Source of the DNA: an uncultured Oscillospiraceae bacterium
GTDB lineage: Bacteria; Bacillota; Clostridia; Oscillospirales; Acutalibacteraceae
NCBI GenBank assembly: GCA_900539845.1
Contig: UQDP01000011.1
Coordinates: forward strand, 18,665-82,664
DNA length: 64,000 nucleotides
Direction of reading: 5' to 3'
Below the pieces are notes generated by a model. The model saw only the letters and a program-made list of their open reading frames with translations. It did not search any database and was not told where the DNA came from. Of this stretch, positions 24,128 to 32,886 are shown piece after piece. Position 1 is the first letter of the stretch; each line of letters begins with the position of its first letter. The position numbers and the translations under genes are program-made.

Positions 24128-24156
24128 TTGACAAGCGTATACTGCCGCGCTATAAT
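24128..24156 (+). promoter_or_regulatory. promoter of the MarR-suf operon
   Basis: TTGACA (24128-24133), 17-nt spacer, TATAAT (24151-24156): full consensus. The start of transcription near 24163 rules out the in-frame ATG at 24124. Confidence 0.85.
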
Positions 24157-24189
24157 ATGGAAAACAAAGGCAGAGCGGGTGATCTTTAT

Positions 24190-24702
24190 ATGAAGTGTGA
24201 GATTTCAAAACAGTTTTTCGATATGCTCGGCGAAATTGCCGCAGAGCAGAAACAACCGCTTGACTGCGGCGGGGTGCTTTTGCACCGCTCAGAGATCAAT
24301 CTGATGCAGCTCATAGAAAGCTGCCCGGACGCCAATGTGAGCGCCCTTTCCGAAAAATCGGGAGTAACAAAGAGCGCAGTCACCCAGATCAGCGTAAAGC
24401 TGTGCGAAAAAGGGCTGATTGAAACGTATAAAAATCCGCATAATAAAAAGGAAAAATATTTCAGCCTCACGGATAAGGGCCGGCAGGCAAAAGAAAGCTA
24501 TGAGGAGCTTAACAAAAACGCCTCCATGCAGATGCGCGGATATCTATGCGCACTGAGCGCTCAGGAAAAAAGGACGATAATGGAATTTATACGCAAAGCA
24601 AAGGAATATATGCCGCTTTGCAGCTTCAACTGCTCCTGCGGCAAAATAAATGAAGCGCCGTGTCTTGCTGCGCTTGAGGAAGGGAGAAAAACAAATGCTT
24701 GA
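24190..24702 (+). CDS. MarR-type regulator with C-terminal cysteine cluster
   Basis: 170 residues from ATG 24190. Winged helix: VSALSEKSGVTKSAVTQISV is the recognition region and NKKEKYFSLTDKGRQ the wing. The C-terminus has four Cys in CSFNCSCGKINEAPC (about 144-158), unlike ordinary MarR proteins; further Cys lie at 3, 26, 45, 72 and 120 approximately. Such a cluster could hold an Fe-S centre or zinc. It overlaps the sufC-like gene by 8 nt and shares its promoter, so I infer a cluster-sensing autoregulator of Fe-S assembly, comparable in logic to SufR or IscR. That role is untested. Confidence 0.75.
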   Translation: MKCEISKQFFDMLGEIAAEQKQPLDCGGVLLHRSEINLMQLIESCPDANVSALSEKSGVTKSAVTQISVKLCEKGLIETYKNPHNKKEKYFSLTDKGRQAKESYEELNKNASMQMRGYLCALSAQEKRTIMEFIRKAKEYMPLCSFNCSCGKINEAPCLAALEEGRKTNA

Positions 24703-25435
24703 ACTGAAAAACATTTCTTTTTCCGTTGAGGATGAGGCAAATAAGAAGCAGAAAGAGATCCTCAACAATATAAATCTAACGGTTGATGAGGACAGCTTTG
24801 TGGTTATAACGGGACCAAACGGCGGAGGCAAATCCACGCTTGCCAAAATAATCATGGGCATTGAAAAGCCTTCCTCCGGCTCAATTATCTATAAAGGGCA
24901 GGATATAACGGAGCTGAATATAAATGAGCGCGCAAAACTCGGGATAGGCTTTGCGTTTCAGCAGCCGGTGCGTTTTAAGGGGCTGACTGTGCGCGATCTG
25001 CTCAGTCTTGCAGTAAACAAGGCAGTTGATACACATGAGCTTTGCGGCTATCTTTCGGAGGTCGGTCTTTGCGCCGCCGATTATATAAACAGGGAGATCA
25101 ACGCAAGCCTTTCCGGCGGCGAGCTGAAACGGATCGAGATCGCAATGCTTATGGCGCGCGGAGTGGATTTCTCATTGTTTGATGAGCCTGAGGCGGGCAT
25201 AGATCTCTGGAGCTTTAACAACCTTATAGCGGTTTTTGAAAAGCTGAGGGATGCAAAACATGGCGCGGTTGTAATTATCTCACATCAGGAAAGGATACTT
25301 GAGATCGCGGATAAGCTGGTTGTGGTTTCGGGCGGCGAGATCACGGCGCAGGGGCCGAGAAAGGATATTCTGCCGGAGCTTCTTTCTAATTCCGGCGCAT
25401 GCAAATTCTATAAGGCAAGGAGGCAGCAGTCATGA
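24695..25435 (+). CDS. sufC: SufC-like Fe-S cluster assembly ATPase
   Basis: 246 residues from ATG 24695, inside the end of the MarR gene (GGGAG upstream). ABC ATPase: Walker A GPNGGGKST, signature LSGGELKRIEIA, Walker B FSLFDEPEAGID, H-loop IISHQE. SufC-type rather than transporter-type because the partner is a soluble SufB/D protein encoded with a 4-nt overlap. It powers the scaffold during cluster assembly. Confidence 0.85.
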   Translation: MLELKNISFSVEDEANKKQKEILNNINLTVDEDSFVVITGPNGGGKSTLAKIIMGIEKPSSGSIIYKGQDITELNINERAKLGIGFAFQQPVRFKGLTVRDLLSLAVNKAVDTHELCGYLSEVGLCAADYINREINASLSGGELKRIEIAMLMARGVDFSLFDEPEAGIDLWSFNNLIAVFEKLRDAKHGAVVIISHQERILEIADKLVVVSGGEITAQGPRKDILPELLSNSGACKFYKARRQQS

Positions 25436-26364
25436 TGGATATAAAGAAAAATCCCGTTTTGGGCGGGATACTTAAAACCATAGCGGGTATCGCGGATACG
25501 CCGAAAGGCGCTTATAATATAAGAGTTGACGGTCAGGGAATCGGCCGCCAGAGCACACAGAATATAGAAATCGTGCCGAAGCCGGAGGGCAAGGGCATTG
25601 AAATATATGTTAAGCCGGGCACAAAGGGAGAATTTGTGCATATTCCCGTAGTTGTGGATAAAAGCGGTTTTCAGGATCTTGTTTACAATGATTTTTATAT
25701 CGGCGATCATTCGGATGTTGATATCATCGCCGGATGCGGTATCCATAACGACGGCGAGCATCTTTCCCAGCACGACGGAATCCACACGTTCCATGTGGGT
25801 AAAAACGCAAAGGTGCGCTATGTTGAAAAGCATTACGGCGAGGGGAACGGCAGCGGCGAGCGCGTGCTCAACCCGGTAACAGTCGTTCACATGGAAAAGG
25901 GCAGCTATCTTGAAATGGAAACGGTGCAGATAGAGGGCGTTGATTCCACCAAGCGTGTTACGAAAGCAGACCTGAAGGATGACGCACGCCTCGTTATCAA
26001 AGAAAAGATCATGACGAGCGGCGAGCAGTTTGCCGTAACCGAATTTGCAGTTGATCTGAACGGTGAAAACAGCAGTGCGGAAGTCAGCTCGCGCTCTGTT
26101 GCAAAGGGCAATTCAAAGCAGGAGTTTTATTCCGCCTTGAACGGCAACGCGGAGTGCGCCGGTCATTCCGAATGCGACGCCATCATTATGGAAAACGGTT
26201 TTGTTAAATCCGTGCCGGAGATCACGGCAAATGATGTGAACGCATCGCTCATTCACGAGGCGGCGATCGGCAAGATCGCGGGCGAGCAGATCACAAAGCT
26301 TATGACGCTCGGACTTTCCCGTGAGGAAGCCGAATCGGAGATCATAAAAGGTTTTTTAAAATAA
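25432..26364 (+). CDS. SufB/SufD-like scaffold protein
   Basis: 310 residues, shorter than SufB (about 470). The right-handed beta-helix core of the family is recognised in IHTFHVGKNAKVRYVEKHYG, SYLEMETVQIEGVDS, SSRSVAKGNSKQEFY and the ending IHEAAIGKIAGEQI, where SufB/D proteins have their conserved C-terminal helices. Only one SufB/D and no SufS or SufU adjoin it, which fits the minimal two-gene SUF system described in anaerobes. Start overlaps sufC by 4 nt; terminator follows. Confidence 0.85.
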   Translation: MMDIKKNPVLGGILKTIAGIADTPKGAYNIRVDGQGIGRQSTQNIEIVPKPEGKGIEIYVKPGTKGEFVHIPVVVDKSGFQDLVYNDFYIGDHSDVDIIAGCGIHNDGEHLSQHDGIHTFHVGKNAKVRYVEKHYGEGNGSGERVLNPVTVVHMEKGSYLEMETVQIEGVDSTKRVTKADLKDDARLVIKEKIMTSGEQFAVTEFAVDLNGENSSAEVSSRSVAKGNSKQEFYSALNGNAECAGHSECDAIIMENGFVKSVPEITANDVNASLIHEAAIGKIAGEQITKLMTLGLSREEAESEIIKGFLK

Positions 26365-26380
26365 ATCAGAAGAAAATTAA

Positions 26381-26412
26381 AACTGCGGTTCAAAGATGAA
26401 CCGCAGTTTTTT
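26381..26412. terminator. bidirectional terminator after the suf operon
   Basis: AAACTGCGGTTC...GAACCGCAGTTT hairpin with T-run on the plus strand and A-run on the other side; it also reaches the convergent flavodoxin gene. Confidence 0.9.
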
Positions 26413-26863
26413 AACTGGATTTTTCAGCAATACCTCCGAAAAATTTTATCGCGCCGCTTATATCACTGTTGTTCGGGCGCCCTTTTTTTATGCCGCCAAG
26501 CAGTTTGAACGGCCCGAATGTGTTGAATCCGGGGCAGTTGTATTCGCCGAGATATGCGGCATTTTTTTCTTTCAGCACATTCATGATTGCGTTCGTATAT
26601 CCTTTTCGGAATGCCGAGTAAGTATAGACCAAAAACACCTTTTTGTTTTTCGGCAGGAAGTTTTCTGCGCAGCTGATGACCTGTTTGTGAAATTTTGAGT
26701 AATAGATCCCGGACGCAAAGCCGATCACATCATAATCTCTCAGATCACACTTGGGCTCGGCGGATACATCGATAAGATCAGCGCCGTATTTGTCCGAGAT
26801 CGCCTTTACCAGTTTGAATGTGTTTTGATGATGTTTTGAAAAATATACAATTGCTGCTTTCAT
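26411..26863 (-). CDS. flavodoxin-domain protein
   Basis: 150 residues. Opens AAIVYFSKHHQNTFKLVKAI, the FMN phosphate-loop region of the flavodoxin fold, with GFASGIYYSKFHK near residue 50 and VYTYSAFRKGY near 80 at the isoalloxazine. Likely electron carrier or small oxidoreductase in the cytoplasm. Convergent with suf and sharing a terminator; 22 nt after the ABC exporter gene on the same strand, so perhaps co-transcribed from the exporter. Confidence 0.8.
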   Translation of the reverse strand: MKAAIVYFSKHHQNTFKLVKAISDKYGADLIDVSAEPKCDLRDYDVIGFASGIYYSKFHKQVISCAENFLPKNKKVFLVYTYSAFRKGYTNAIMNVLKEKNAAYLGEYNCPGFNTFGPFKLLGGIKKGRPNNSDISGAIKFFGGIAEKSS

Positions 26864-26884
26864 GATGGTTCTCCTTTTTTATAT

Positions 26885-29473
26885 TTATTCGGTTCTGAGC
26901 GCGGTGACGGGGTCTTTCTTCGCTGCCATTTTAGACGGCACAAGCCCTGCAAGCATTGTGAGCCCCACGCTGATTGCAACAAGGATCACGCCGGCAAGCC
27001 ACGGCAGAGCCGCAAGCCCGGCAACGCCCGACAGATGCTCTATCAGCAGATTTATGGGTATGATGAGCAGAATTGTGATGATAACGCCCATAAGGCCGGA
27101 AGACAGGCCGATTATAAATGTTTCCGCGTTGAACACTCTTGAAATATCTGATTTTGACGCGCCTATGCTGCGCAGTATCCCTATTTCCTTTGTTCTTTCA
27201 AGCACGGAGATATAGGTTATAATGCCGATCATAACAGATGAAACAATCAGCGATATGGAAACAAAGCCTATCAGCAGATAAGTAAACATATTTATTATCC
27301 TGTTAACGGAAGAGGTGATCATGCCGAGCGTGTCGGTATATGTTATTCTGTTTTCACTATTGCCGTTTTGGGATTGCAGTTCGTTATATCTGTCTATCTC
27401 TTCAATAATGGTTTCGCGCGAATTAAAGTCATTCAGATAAATGCTCACGGATGCCGGTTCGCTCTCATCGGCATAGCCGAGCGCTTTCAGATTGTCGCTC
27501 AGGCTTGATGAGATGCTTGAGGAAAGGCTCATTAAAACGGACATTCTGTTTTCCTCGTCCATTTGCAGCAATTGCCTCCTCTGCTCAGACGATAACGCGC
27601 CGAGTATATCCGTTGCGCTTGTGTTTTCGGTTATTTCAATGAATTCGCCGCCTGTAAAAACATTCGTATCCGGGGCGGAAAGCTGTTCTTTAACGATCTC
27701 GCTGTTCGCAGCGGCCTCTGAAACGAACTGCGTCAGCGAACTCAGATAGCCGATACTGCCGGATATAAGCTGAGCAGAGGAGTCCTCAGCTGCTTTTAAG
27801 ATGCCGACAACCTGAATTTCGGTGCCGTTATTAACAAGTTCGGTCAGAAAATCAGCGTCACTTCTTTTGTCCACCCACACGCCGTTTTTCTTTTCGTAGT
27901 AATCGCAGGCGCTCACCAGCTTGAATTTCAGATTTAGGATATCTTCATATGTGTAAGACGCGGTCTCGTAATCGGAACTGTTTACGGTTTCGCCCGCCTC
28001 GGTCTTGCTTTTGATCTCCTCATATTCATCACGGTCTTTCAGACCCAGGCTGTAAAGCGTTATATCGTCTATCTCATTATTCGCGTCCACAACGAGCACC
28101 ACCTCGTTATAAGCGGTGGGATATTTGCCCGCAACAAGCTCGTATTGCGATTCGATAAGCTCCCGGTTGCCTATCAGCTCGCTGAATATCTCACTGCCTC
28201 CCACGCCGAAGGATTCCTTAATGGATGATAAGTCGGAGGAGGCCGAATCCTCGCTGTTTTCATCGGCTTCTATTTTGACCGCTCCGTCTGCCGTGTTTGC
28301 GCTGTATATCTGCAGGTCAACATCATAGCCGTATTGTATCGCCGCGGCATTGTTTTTGATCTTGTTGCCGTTTGTGCTTTCTATACATTCCTGAAACGCG
28401 CCAAGGTCATTTGTGGTCTCGTTCAGCGAAGCGGTGCGCATACTCGTTCCGGCAAAGCCTTTCTGATAGATTTTGCCGTCCGAATGTTCCTCGCTTTCCT
28501 GCGTTTTTTCGTCTATGATCTCCTGCCGGGTGGAGAGTGCGTCTATTGTTTCGCTTTGTATTGTGATTGGGAAGGAGGACAGCATATCCTCCTCTGTTTG
28601 TGCGATATAATCCTGCATGCCGGAAGAGAGAGCCAGCACCAGAGCAATTCCGATAATGCCTATGCTGCCTGCAAAGGCGGTTAAAATGGTTCTGCCTTTT
28701 TTTGTTTTCAGGTTGTTAAAGCTCAGGGTAAGCGCCGTCCTGATGGGCATGGGCAGTTTGAATTTTCTGCGTTCGCCGTCTGCTTTTTCCTCTTCCTCAT
28801 AAGGATCGGTATCCTGCGTTATCTCTCCGTCATGCAGGCGGATAATGCGTGTTGAGTATTCATTCGCAAGCTCGGGATTATGTGTTACCATGATCACAAG
28901 CCTGTCTTTTGAGATCTCCTTTAGAAGCTCCATGATCTGAACGCTTGTTTCGGAATCAAGCGCGCCTGTCGGCTCATCGGCAAGCAGTATTTCGGGGTCG
29001 TTTACAAGCGCCCTCGCAATAGCGACCCTCTGCATCTGACCGCCGGAAAGCTGGTTTGGTTTTTTATTCAGATGGTCTCCCAGCCCAACCTTTTCAAGCG
29101 CCTCCTGCGCCCTTTTTCTGCGCTCTTTGCCCGTAATGCCGGAAAGGGTGAGAGAAAGCTCCACATTTGCTATGATGCTTTGGTGCGGAATCAGATTGTA
29201 ACTCTGAAAAACAAATCCCACGGCGTTGTTTCTGTAAGAATCCCACTGTTCATCAAAATACTTTTTTGTGGATACGCCGTTAATCAGCAGATCGCCGTCC
29301 GTATATCTGTCCAGACCGCCGATTATATTTAACAGCGTGGTTTTGCCGGAGCCGCTCTGCCCGAGAATGGAAACAAACTCACTTTTTCTGAATGAAATAT
29401 TGATGTTTTTCAGTGCCCTGCACTGAGTCTGCCCCGTATCATATGTTTTATTTATATTTTTCAGCTGAAGCAA
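26885..29473 (-). CDS. MacB-type ABC exporter, ATPase fused to FtsX-type permease
   Basis: 862 residues. ATPase domain 1-225: Walker A GQSGSGKTT, Q-loop FVFQSYNLIP, signature LSGGQMQRVAIA, Walker B ILLADEPTGALDSE. One membrane segment at about 255, a large extracytoplasmic domain (about 280-690), then three C-terminal membrane segments with FtsX features (ERTKEIGILRSIGASKSDI). Type VII ABC proteins of this form move lipoproteins, peptides or drugs by mechanotransmission. Divergent from an HxlR regulator with overlapping promoters, so expression is likely under its control. Confidence 0.9.
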   Translation of the reverse strand: MLQLKNINKTYDTGQTQCRALKNINISFRKSEFVSILGQSGSGKTTLLNIIGGLDRYTDGDLLINGVSTKKYFDEQWDSYRNNAVGFVFQSYNLIPHQSIIANVELSLTLSGITGKERRKRAQEALEKVGLGDHLNKKPNQLSGGQMQRVAIARALVNDPEILLADEPTGALDSETSVQIMELLKEISKDRLVIMVTHNPELANEYSTRIIRLHDGEITQDTDPYEEEEKADGERRKFKLPMPIRTALTLSFNNLKTKKGRTILTAFAGSIGIIGIALVLALSSGMQDYIAQTEEDMLSSFPITIQSETIDALSTRQEIIDEKTQESEEHSDGKIYQKGFAGTSMRTASLNETTNDLGAFQECIESTNGNKIKNNAAAIQYGYDVDLQIYSANTADGAVKIEADENSEDSASSDLSSIKESFGVGGSEIFSELIGNRELIESQYELVAGKYPTAYNEVVLVVDANNEIDDITLYSLGLKDRDEYEEIKSKTEAGETVNSSDYETASYTYEDILNLKFKLVSACDYYEKKNGVWVDKRSDADFLTELVNNGTEIQVVGILKAAEDSSAQLISGSIGYLSSLTQFVSEAAANSEIVKEQLSAPDTNVFTGGEFIEITENTSATDILGALSSEQRRQLLQMDEENRMSVLMSLSSSISSSLSDNLKALGYADESEPASVSIYLNDFNSRETIIEEIDRYNELQSQNGNSENRITYTDTLGMITSSVNRIINMFTYLLIGFVSISLIVSSVMIGIITYISVLERTKEIGILRSIGASKSDISRVFNAETFIIGLSSGLMGVIITILLIIPINLLIEHLSGVAGLAALPWLAGVILVAISVGLTMLAGLVPSKMAAKKDPVTALRTE

Positions 29474-29485
29474 ATCGCCATCCCC

Positions 29486-29561
29486 TTGACTTATTATGGT
29501 ATGTTTATTATACTATGTATAAAAAGAATACACAATAACGCAGATTTTTCTTACATAGTAT
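29486..29561. promoter_or_regulatory. divergent promoters and inverted-repeat operator between ABC exporter and HxlR
   Basis: Plus strand: TTGACT (29486-29491), 17 nt, TATACT (29509-29514). Minus strand: TTGTGT (29535-29530), 17 nt, TATAAT (29512-29507). A perfect inverted repeat ATACTATGTA (29510-29519) / TACATAGTAT (29552-29561) overlaps both -10 regions, a likely HxlR operator. Confidence 0.7.
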
Positions 29562-29595
29562 GCTTGAATATACCTGAAAAGGAGAGTGTAAAGGA

Positions 29596-29952
29596 ATGAG
29601 CAAAAAAGAAAACCAGGAAGAATTTTTAAAGGATCTTCTTAATAAGCCGTCTAATCCGAGGTGCCCTATCAGAAAAACGCTTGAGATGCTCAGCGGCAAA
29701 TGGCGCACGCATGTGATCTATGAGCTATTCAAAAATGAAAGCTGCCGCTTTGCGGATCTGAAAAGGGCGATTCCCAAGATAACAAATACAATGCTTACCG
29801 CCGCGCTCAGGGATCTTGAGGAAAACGGCATCGTGAGCAGAAAGCAGTTCAACGAAGTTCCGCCCCATGTGGAATATTCGCTCACGGAAAAAGGCAGGGG
29901 GCTTTTGCCGGCTTTTTTTGAGCTTTCAAAATGGAGCGAAAAATATTATTAA
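29596..29952 (+). CDS. HxlR-family transcriptional regulator
   Basis: 118 residues; AAAGGAGAG upstream. HxlR signature: CPIRKTLEMLSGKWRTHVIY with the conserved Cys at about 25, RFADLKRAIPKITNTMLTAA as helix-turn-helix, and PPHVEYSLTEKGR as wing. A dimeric DNA-binding protein, often redox- or thiol-responsive through the N-terminal Cys. Divergent from the MacB-type exporter, which it probably controls. Confidence 0.9.
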   Translation: MSKKENQEEFLKDLLNKPSNPRCPIRKTLEMLSGKWRTHVIYELFKNESCRFADLKRAIPKITNTMLTAALRDLEENGIVSRKQFNEVPPHVEYSLTEKGRGLLPAFFELSKWSEKYY

Positions 29953-29983
29953 AACAGGCGGTCATTAGTTTAATAATCAAATA

Positions 29984-30018
29984 AAAACGGCGCGGGTTTT
30001 ACTCCGCGCCGTTTTTTG
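29984..30018. terminator. bidirectional terminator between HxlR and PurH genes
   Basis: AACGGCGCGG...CCGCGCCGTT with A-run left and T-run right, serving the two convergent genes. Confidence 0.9.
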
Positions 30019-30028
30019 TTTATGTATA

Positions 30029-31204
30029 TTAGTGATGGAAAAGTCTGATGCCGGTCATAGCCATTGCCATGCCGAATGCGTCGCAGCAGTCTATAACTGC
30101 CTGATCTCTTACAGAGCCGCCGGGCTGGGCAACATATTTAACGCCCGATCTTGCGGCGCGCTCAATATTGTCTTCAAACGGGAAGAATGCGTCAGAGCCG
30201 AGCGCAACCTTATCCATCTGCTCATGCCACTGCGCCTTTTCCTCGGCGGTAAACGGCGCAGGCTTTTCGGTGAAGTATTTTTTCCACAGGTCATTTTTGT
30301 AAAGTTCCTCGTATTCATCGCTTATGTAAAGGTCTATGGCGTTGTCCGCCTCGCATTTTCTGATGCCCTCTATAAACGGCAGGGAGGTTACCTTTTCGTG
30401 CCTGCGCAGCCAGAAATTATCCGCCTTGTTGCCGGCAAGGCGTGTGCAGTGAATACGGGACTGCTGCCCTGCGCCCACACCGATCGTCTGACCGCCCATA
30501 GCGTAGCAGACGGAATTTGACTGGGTGTATTTAAGCGTTATCATGGAGATGAGCAGATCTATCTTCGCGATCTCGGGTATCTCTTTTACCTTTGTCGGCA
30601 TATCGTCAAAAAGATCCATTGTGATTTTAGCGTCGTTTCTCTTCTGCTCAAATTTGATTCCGTAAACCTGTTTGGTTTCCATCGGTTCAGGCTCGTAATC
30701 GGGATCCATTTTTATGATAAGATAGTTGCCGCGCCTTTTCTTTTTGAGTATTTCAAGCGCCTCTTCGGAATAGGACGGCGCAATAATGCCGTCGGATACT
30801 TCCTTTACAAGGAACTGCGCAACAGAAGCGTCGCACTCGTCTGAAAGCGCCGCAAAATCGCCGAAAGAGGAAACTCTGTCGCACCCTCTGGCTCTTACAT
30901 ATGCCTGCGCTATCGGCGAAAGCTCCAGACCGTCCGGCACAAAGCAGACTTTTCTGTCCGTCTCCGAAAGGGGCTGGGCAACAGCCGCGCCGGCAGGGGA
31001 AACGTGCTTGAACGAAGCCGCGCTCGGCAGACCTGTAGCCTGCTTAAGCTCTTTGACAAGCTGCCAGGAGTTGAAAGCGTCTAAAAGATTGATGTAGCCC
31101 GCGCTGCCGTTTAATATCTCAAAGGGCAGCTCCTTGCCGTCCATATGGATACGGGCAGGATTCTGATTCGGATTACAGCCGTATTTAAGGGTATATTCCG
31201 TCAT
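30029..31204 (-). CDS. purH: AICAR formyltransferase (short PurH without cyclohydrolase domain)
   Basis: 391 residues from ATG 31204 (GGAGGAATG upstream). The transformylase fold is shown by LKYGCNPNQNPARI, FKHVSPAGAAV with the catalytic Lys-His, and GAGQQSRIHCTRLAG. It formylates AICAR to FAICAR in purine synthesis. Ordinary PurH (about 510 residues) has an N-terminal MGS-like IMP cyclohydrolase domain that is missing here, so IMP closure needs another enzyme. No other pur gene is adjacent. Confidence 0.88.
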   Translation of the reverse strand: MTEYTLKYGCNPNQNPARIHMDGKELPFEILNGSAGYINLLDAFNSWQLVKELKQATGLPSAASFKHVSPAGAAVAQPLSETDRKVCFVPDGLELSPIAQAYVRARGCDRVSSFGDFAALSDECDASVAQFLVKEVSDGIIAPSYSEEALEILKKKRRGNYLIIKMDPDYEPEPMETKQVYGIKFEQKRNDAKITMDLFDDMPTKVKEIPEIAKIDLLISMITLKYTQSNSVCYAMGGQTIGVGAGQQSRIHCTRLAGNKADNFWLRRHEKVTSLPFIEGIRKCEADNAIDLYISDEYEELYKNDLWKKYFTEKPAPFTAEEKAQWHEQMDKVALGSDAFFPFEDNIERAARSGVKYVAQPGGSVRDQAVIDCCDAFGMAMAMTGIRLFHH

Positions 31205-31339
31205 ATAACATTCCTCCGCTTTATATAGGATCAAGTATATCTATTTTATATCAGCGCATTGAAAAAAGCAAGAAAAAATGATACAGTATATAAAAGTTAA
31301 AACTATACTTAAAAAGATTTGTGCGAAAGGCGAAAACAC

Positions 31340-32155
31340 GTGAAAGGCATACTTGCAGTTAACCATTTTCTGAACACGGAAAAATTCAATACGCTTCACC
31401 GCCATTTGCTTGAGAGCGCGGAAAAATGCGGCATCGGGCTTGAGATCAAAACCAATCTGGAGCTGTCAACTTTTACTCCGTCAGCGGATTTTGTGCTGTT
31501 CTGGGATAAGGATACAAATCTTGCCGCCCGGCTCGAGAAGACGGGGCTGCCTGTTTTCAACAGCGCAAAAAGCATTGCACTTTGCGATGACAAAGCAAAA
31601 ACCTATATTGCGCTTGACGGCGTTGTTAAACAGCCGGAGACTGTGATCGCGCCGAAGACTTATTTTAAAGCCGATTTTTCCGAATTCGTTGATCGGGCGG
31701 CGGAAAAGCTGGGGCTGCCGCTCGTGTTCAAGGAGTGTTTCGGATCCTTCGGCGAACAGGTGTTCCTTTGCAAAACAAAAGAGGAGATATTGCAGCATAT
31801 TACAGAGAGACCCTTTATCTTGCAGAAGTTTATTGCCGGTTCGGCAGGCCGGGATATACGAATCGAGGTTGTGGGCGGCAAGGTCGCTGCGGCGGTTCGC
31901 CGTGAAAATCAGAATGATTTCCGCGCCAATGTCACAAACGGCGGCAGAATGGAACCGTATACGCCCAGTGAAGAGGAAGAACAGACAGCCCTGACTGCTT
32001 GTGAAAGCCTTGGGCTCACATTCGGCGGGGTCGATATTCTGGAGGGCGGTTACCTGTGTGAGGTAAACAGCAATGCCCACATAATCAATATTATGAACTG
32101 TACCGGCATTGATATTGCGCCGGTGATATTTGAGGAGATAAAGAATCAGCTTTGA
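31340..32155 (+). CDS. RimK-like ATP-grasp ligase, first of pair
   Basis: About 271 residues from the GTG at 31340 (AAAGG upstream); a TTG at 31319 is the alternative. ATP-grasp features: LPLVFKECFGSFGEQVFLC (ATP-binding Lys and small loop), FILQKFIAGSAGRDIRIEVV and the metal-binding GGVDILEGGYLCEVNSNAH near the end. RimK relatives join amino acids or peptides to carboxylates using ATP. Its stop overlaps the TTG start of a second ATP-grasp gene. Substrate unknown. Confidence 0.8.
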   Translation: MKGILAVNHFLNTEKFNTLHRHLLESAEKCGIGLEIKTNLELSTFTPSADFVLFWDKDTNLAARLEKTGLPVFNSAKSIALCDDKAKTYIALDGVVKQPETVIAPKTYFKADFSEFVDRAAEKLGLPLVFKECFGSFGEQVFLCKTKEEILQHITERPFILQKFIAGSAGRDIRIEVVGGKVAAAVRRENQNDFRANVTNGGRMEPYTPSEEEEQTALTACESLGLTFGGVDILEGGYLCEVNSNAHIINIMNCTGIDIAPVIFEEIKNQL

Positions 32156-32886
32156 ACGGAATTTTGATATACAGCCGAAAAGAGGCAGAGCGCAATGCGT
32201 TTTCGGTTGCGCAGTTTAAAAAATATCTTGATATCAGCCTGGTTTATGAGGAAGATGTTGATCCTGATATGCCTGCCGGGTTCGTTGTTAACAGAACGAA
32301 TCACGCGGATATTTCCGAAAGCTTTGAACGGCGCGGCATAAGGGTGTTTAATCCGGCGTCGCTGACGCGCCTTGCGAACAACAAGCAGAAATGCTATGAA
32401 TTTATGCGTAAAAACGGCATAGAGATCATGCCGATAGATCAGACGGAACCGCCGCTTGTGGAAAAACCCGTAAACGGAAAGGGCGGTGAAGGCGTGCGGT
32501 TTATCGAAAGCGGTAAAGTAGAGATCAAACAGGGCTTTGTTTATCAGAAGCCCGCGTCCGATCTCGGCAGGGATCTGCGTGTGTGGCTGATAGGCGGTAA
32601 GCCGATCTGCGCCGTTCTGCGCAAAAGCGATACGGATTTTCGTTCCAACTACTGCCTCGGCGGCAGTGCCGAAGTTTATGAGCTGAGCGATGCGGAAAAG
32701 AGACTTGTTTGCCGTATCGCTTCGCTCGTGGATTACGATTATATCGGAATAGACTTTGTTTTCAACAACGGAAAGATCGTGTTTAATGAGATTGAGGACA
32801 CGGTGGGCGCGCGTATGGTCTATGCGAAAACGGATATCGATATTCTGCGCCTTTATTGCGAATATATAGAAAAAGAGATGGGATAA
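32152..32886 (+). CDS. RimK-like ATP-grasp ligase, second of pair
   Basis: 244 residues from a TTG that overlaps the stop of the previous gene (TTGA). ATP-grasp features: LVEKPVNGKGGEGVRFIESG, SDLGRDLRVWLIGGKPICAV and IGIDFVFNNGKIVFNEIEDT. It is a divergent relative of its neighbour, not a simple duplicate. Stop TAA directly abuts the ATG of the CYTH gene. The pair could make one product in two steps or act as a heterodimer. Confidence 0.78.
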   Translation: MNGILIYSRKEAERNAFSVAQFKKYLDISLVYEEDVDPDMPAGFVVNRTNHADISESFERRGIRVFNPASLTRLANNKQKCYEFMRKNGIEIMPIDQTEPPLVEKPVNGKGGEGVRFIESGKVEIKQGFVYQKPASDLGRDLRVWLIGGKPICAVLRKSDTDFRSNYCLGGSAEVYELSDAEKRLVCRIASLVDYDYIGIDFVFNNGKIVFNEIEDTVGARMVYAKTDIDILRLYCEYIEKEMG

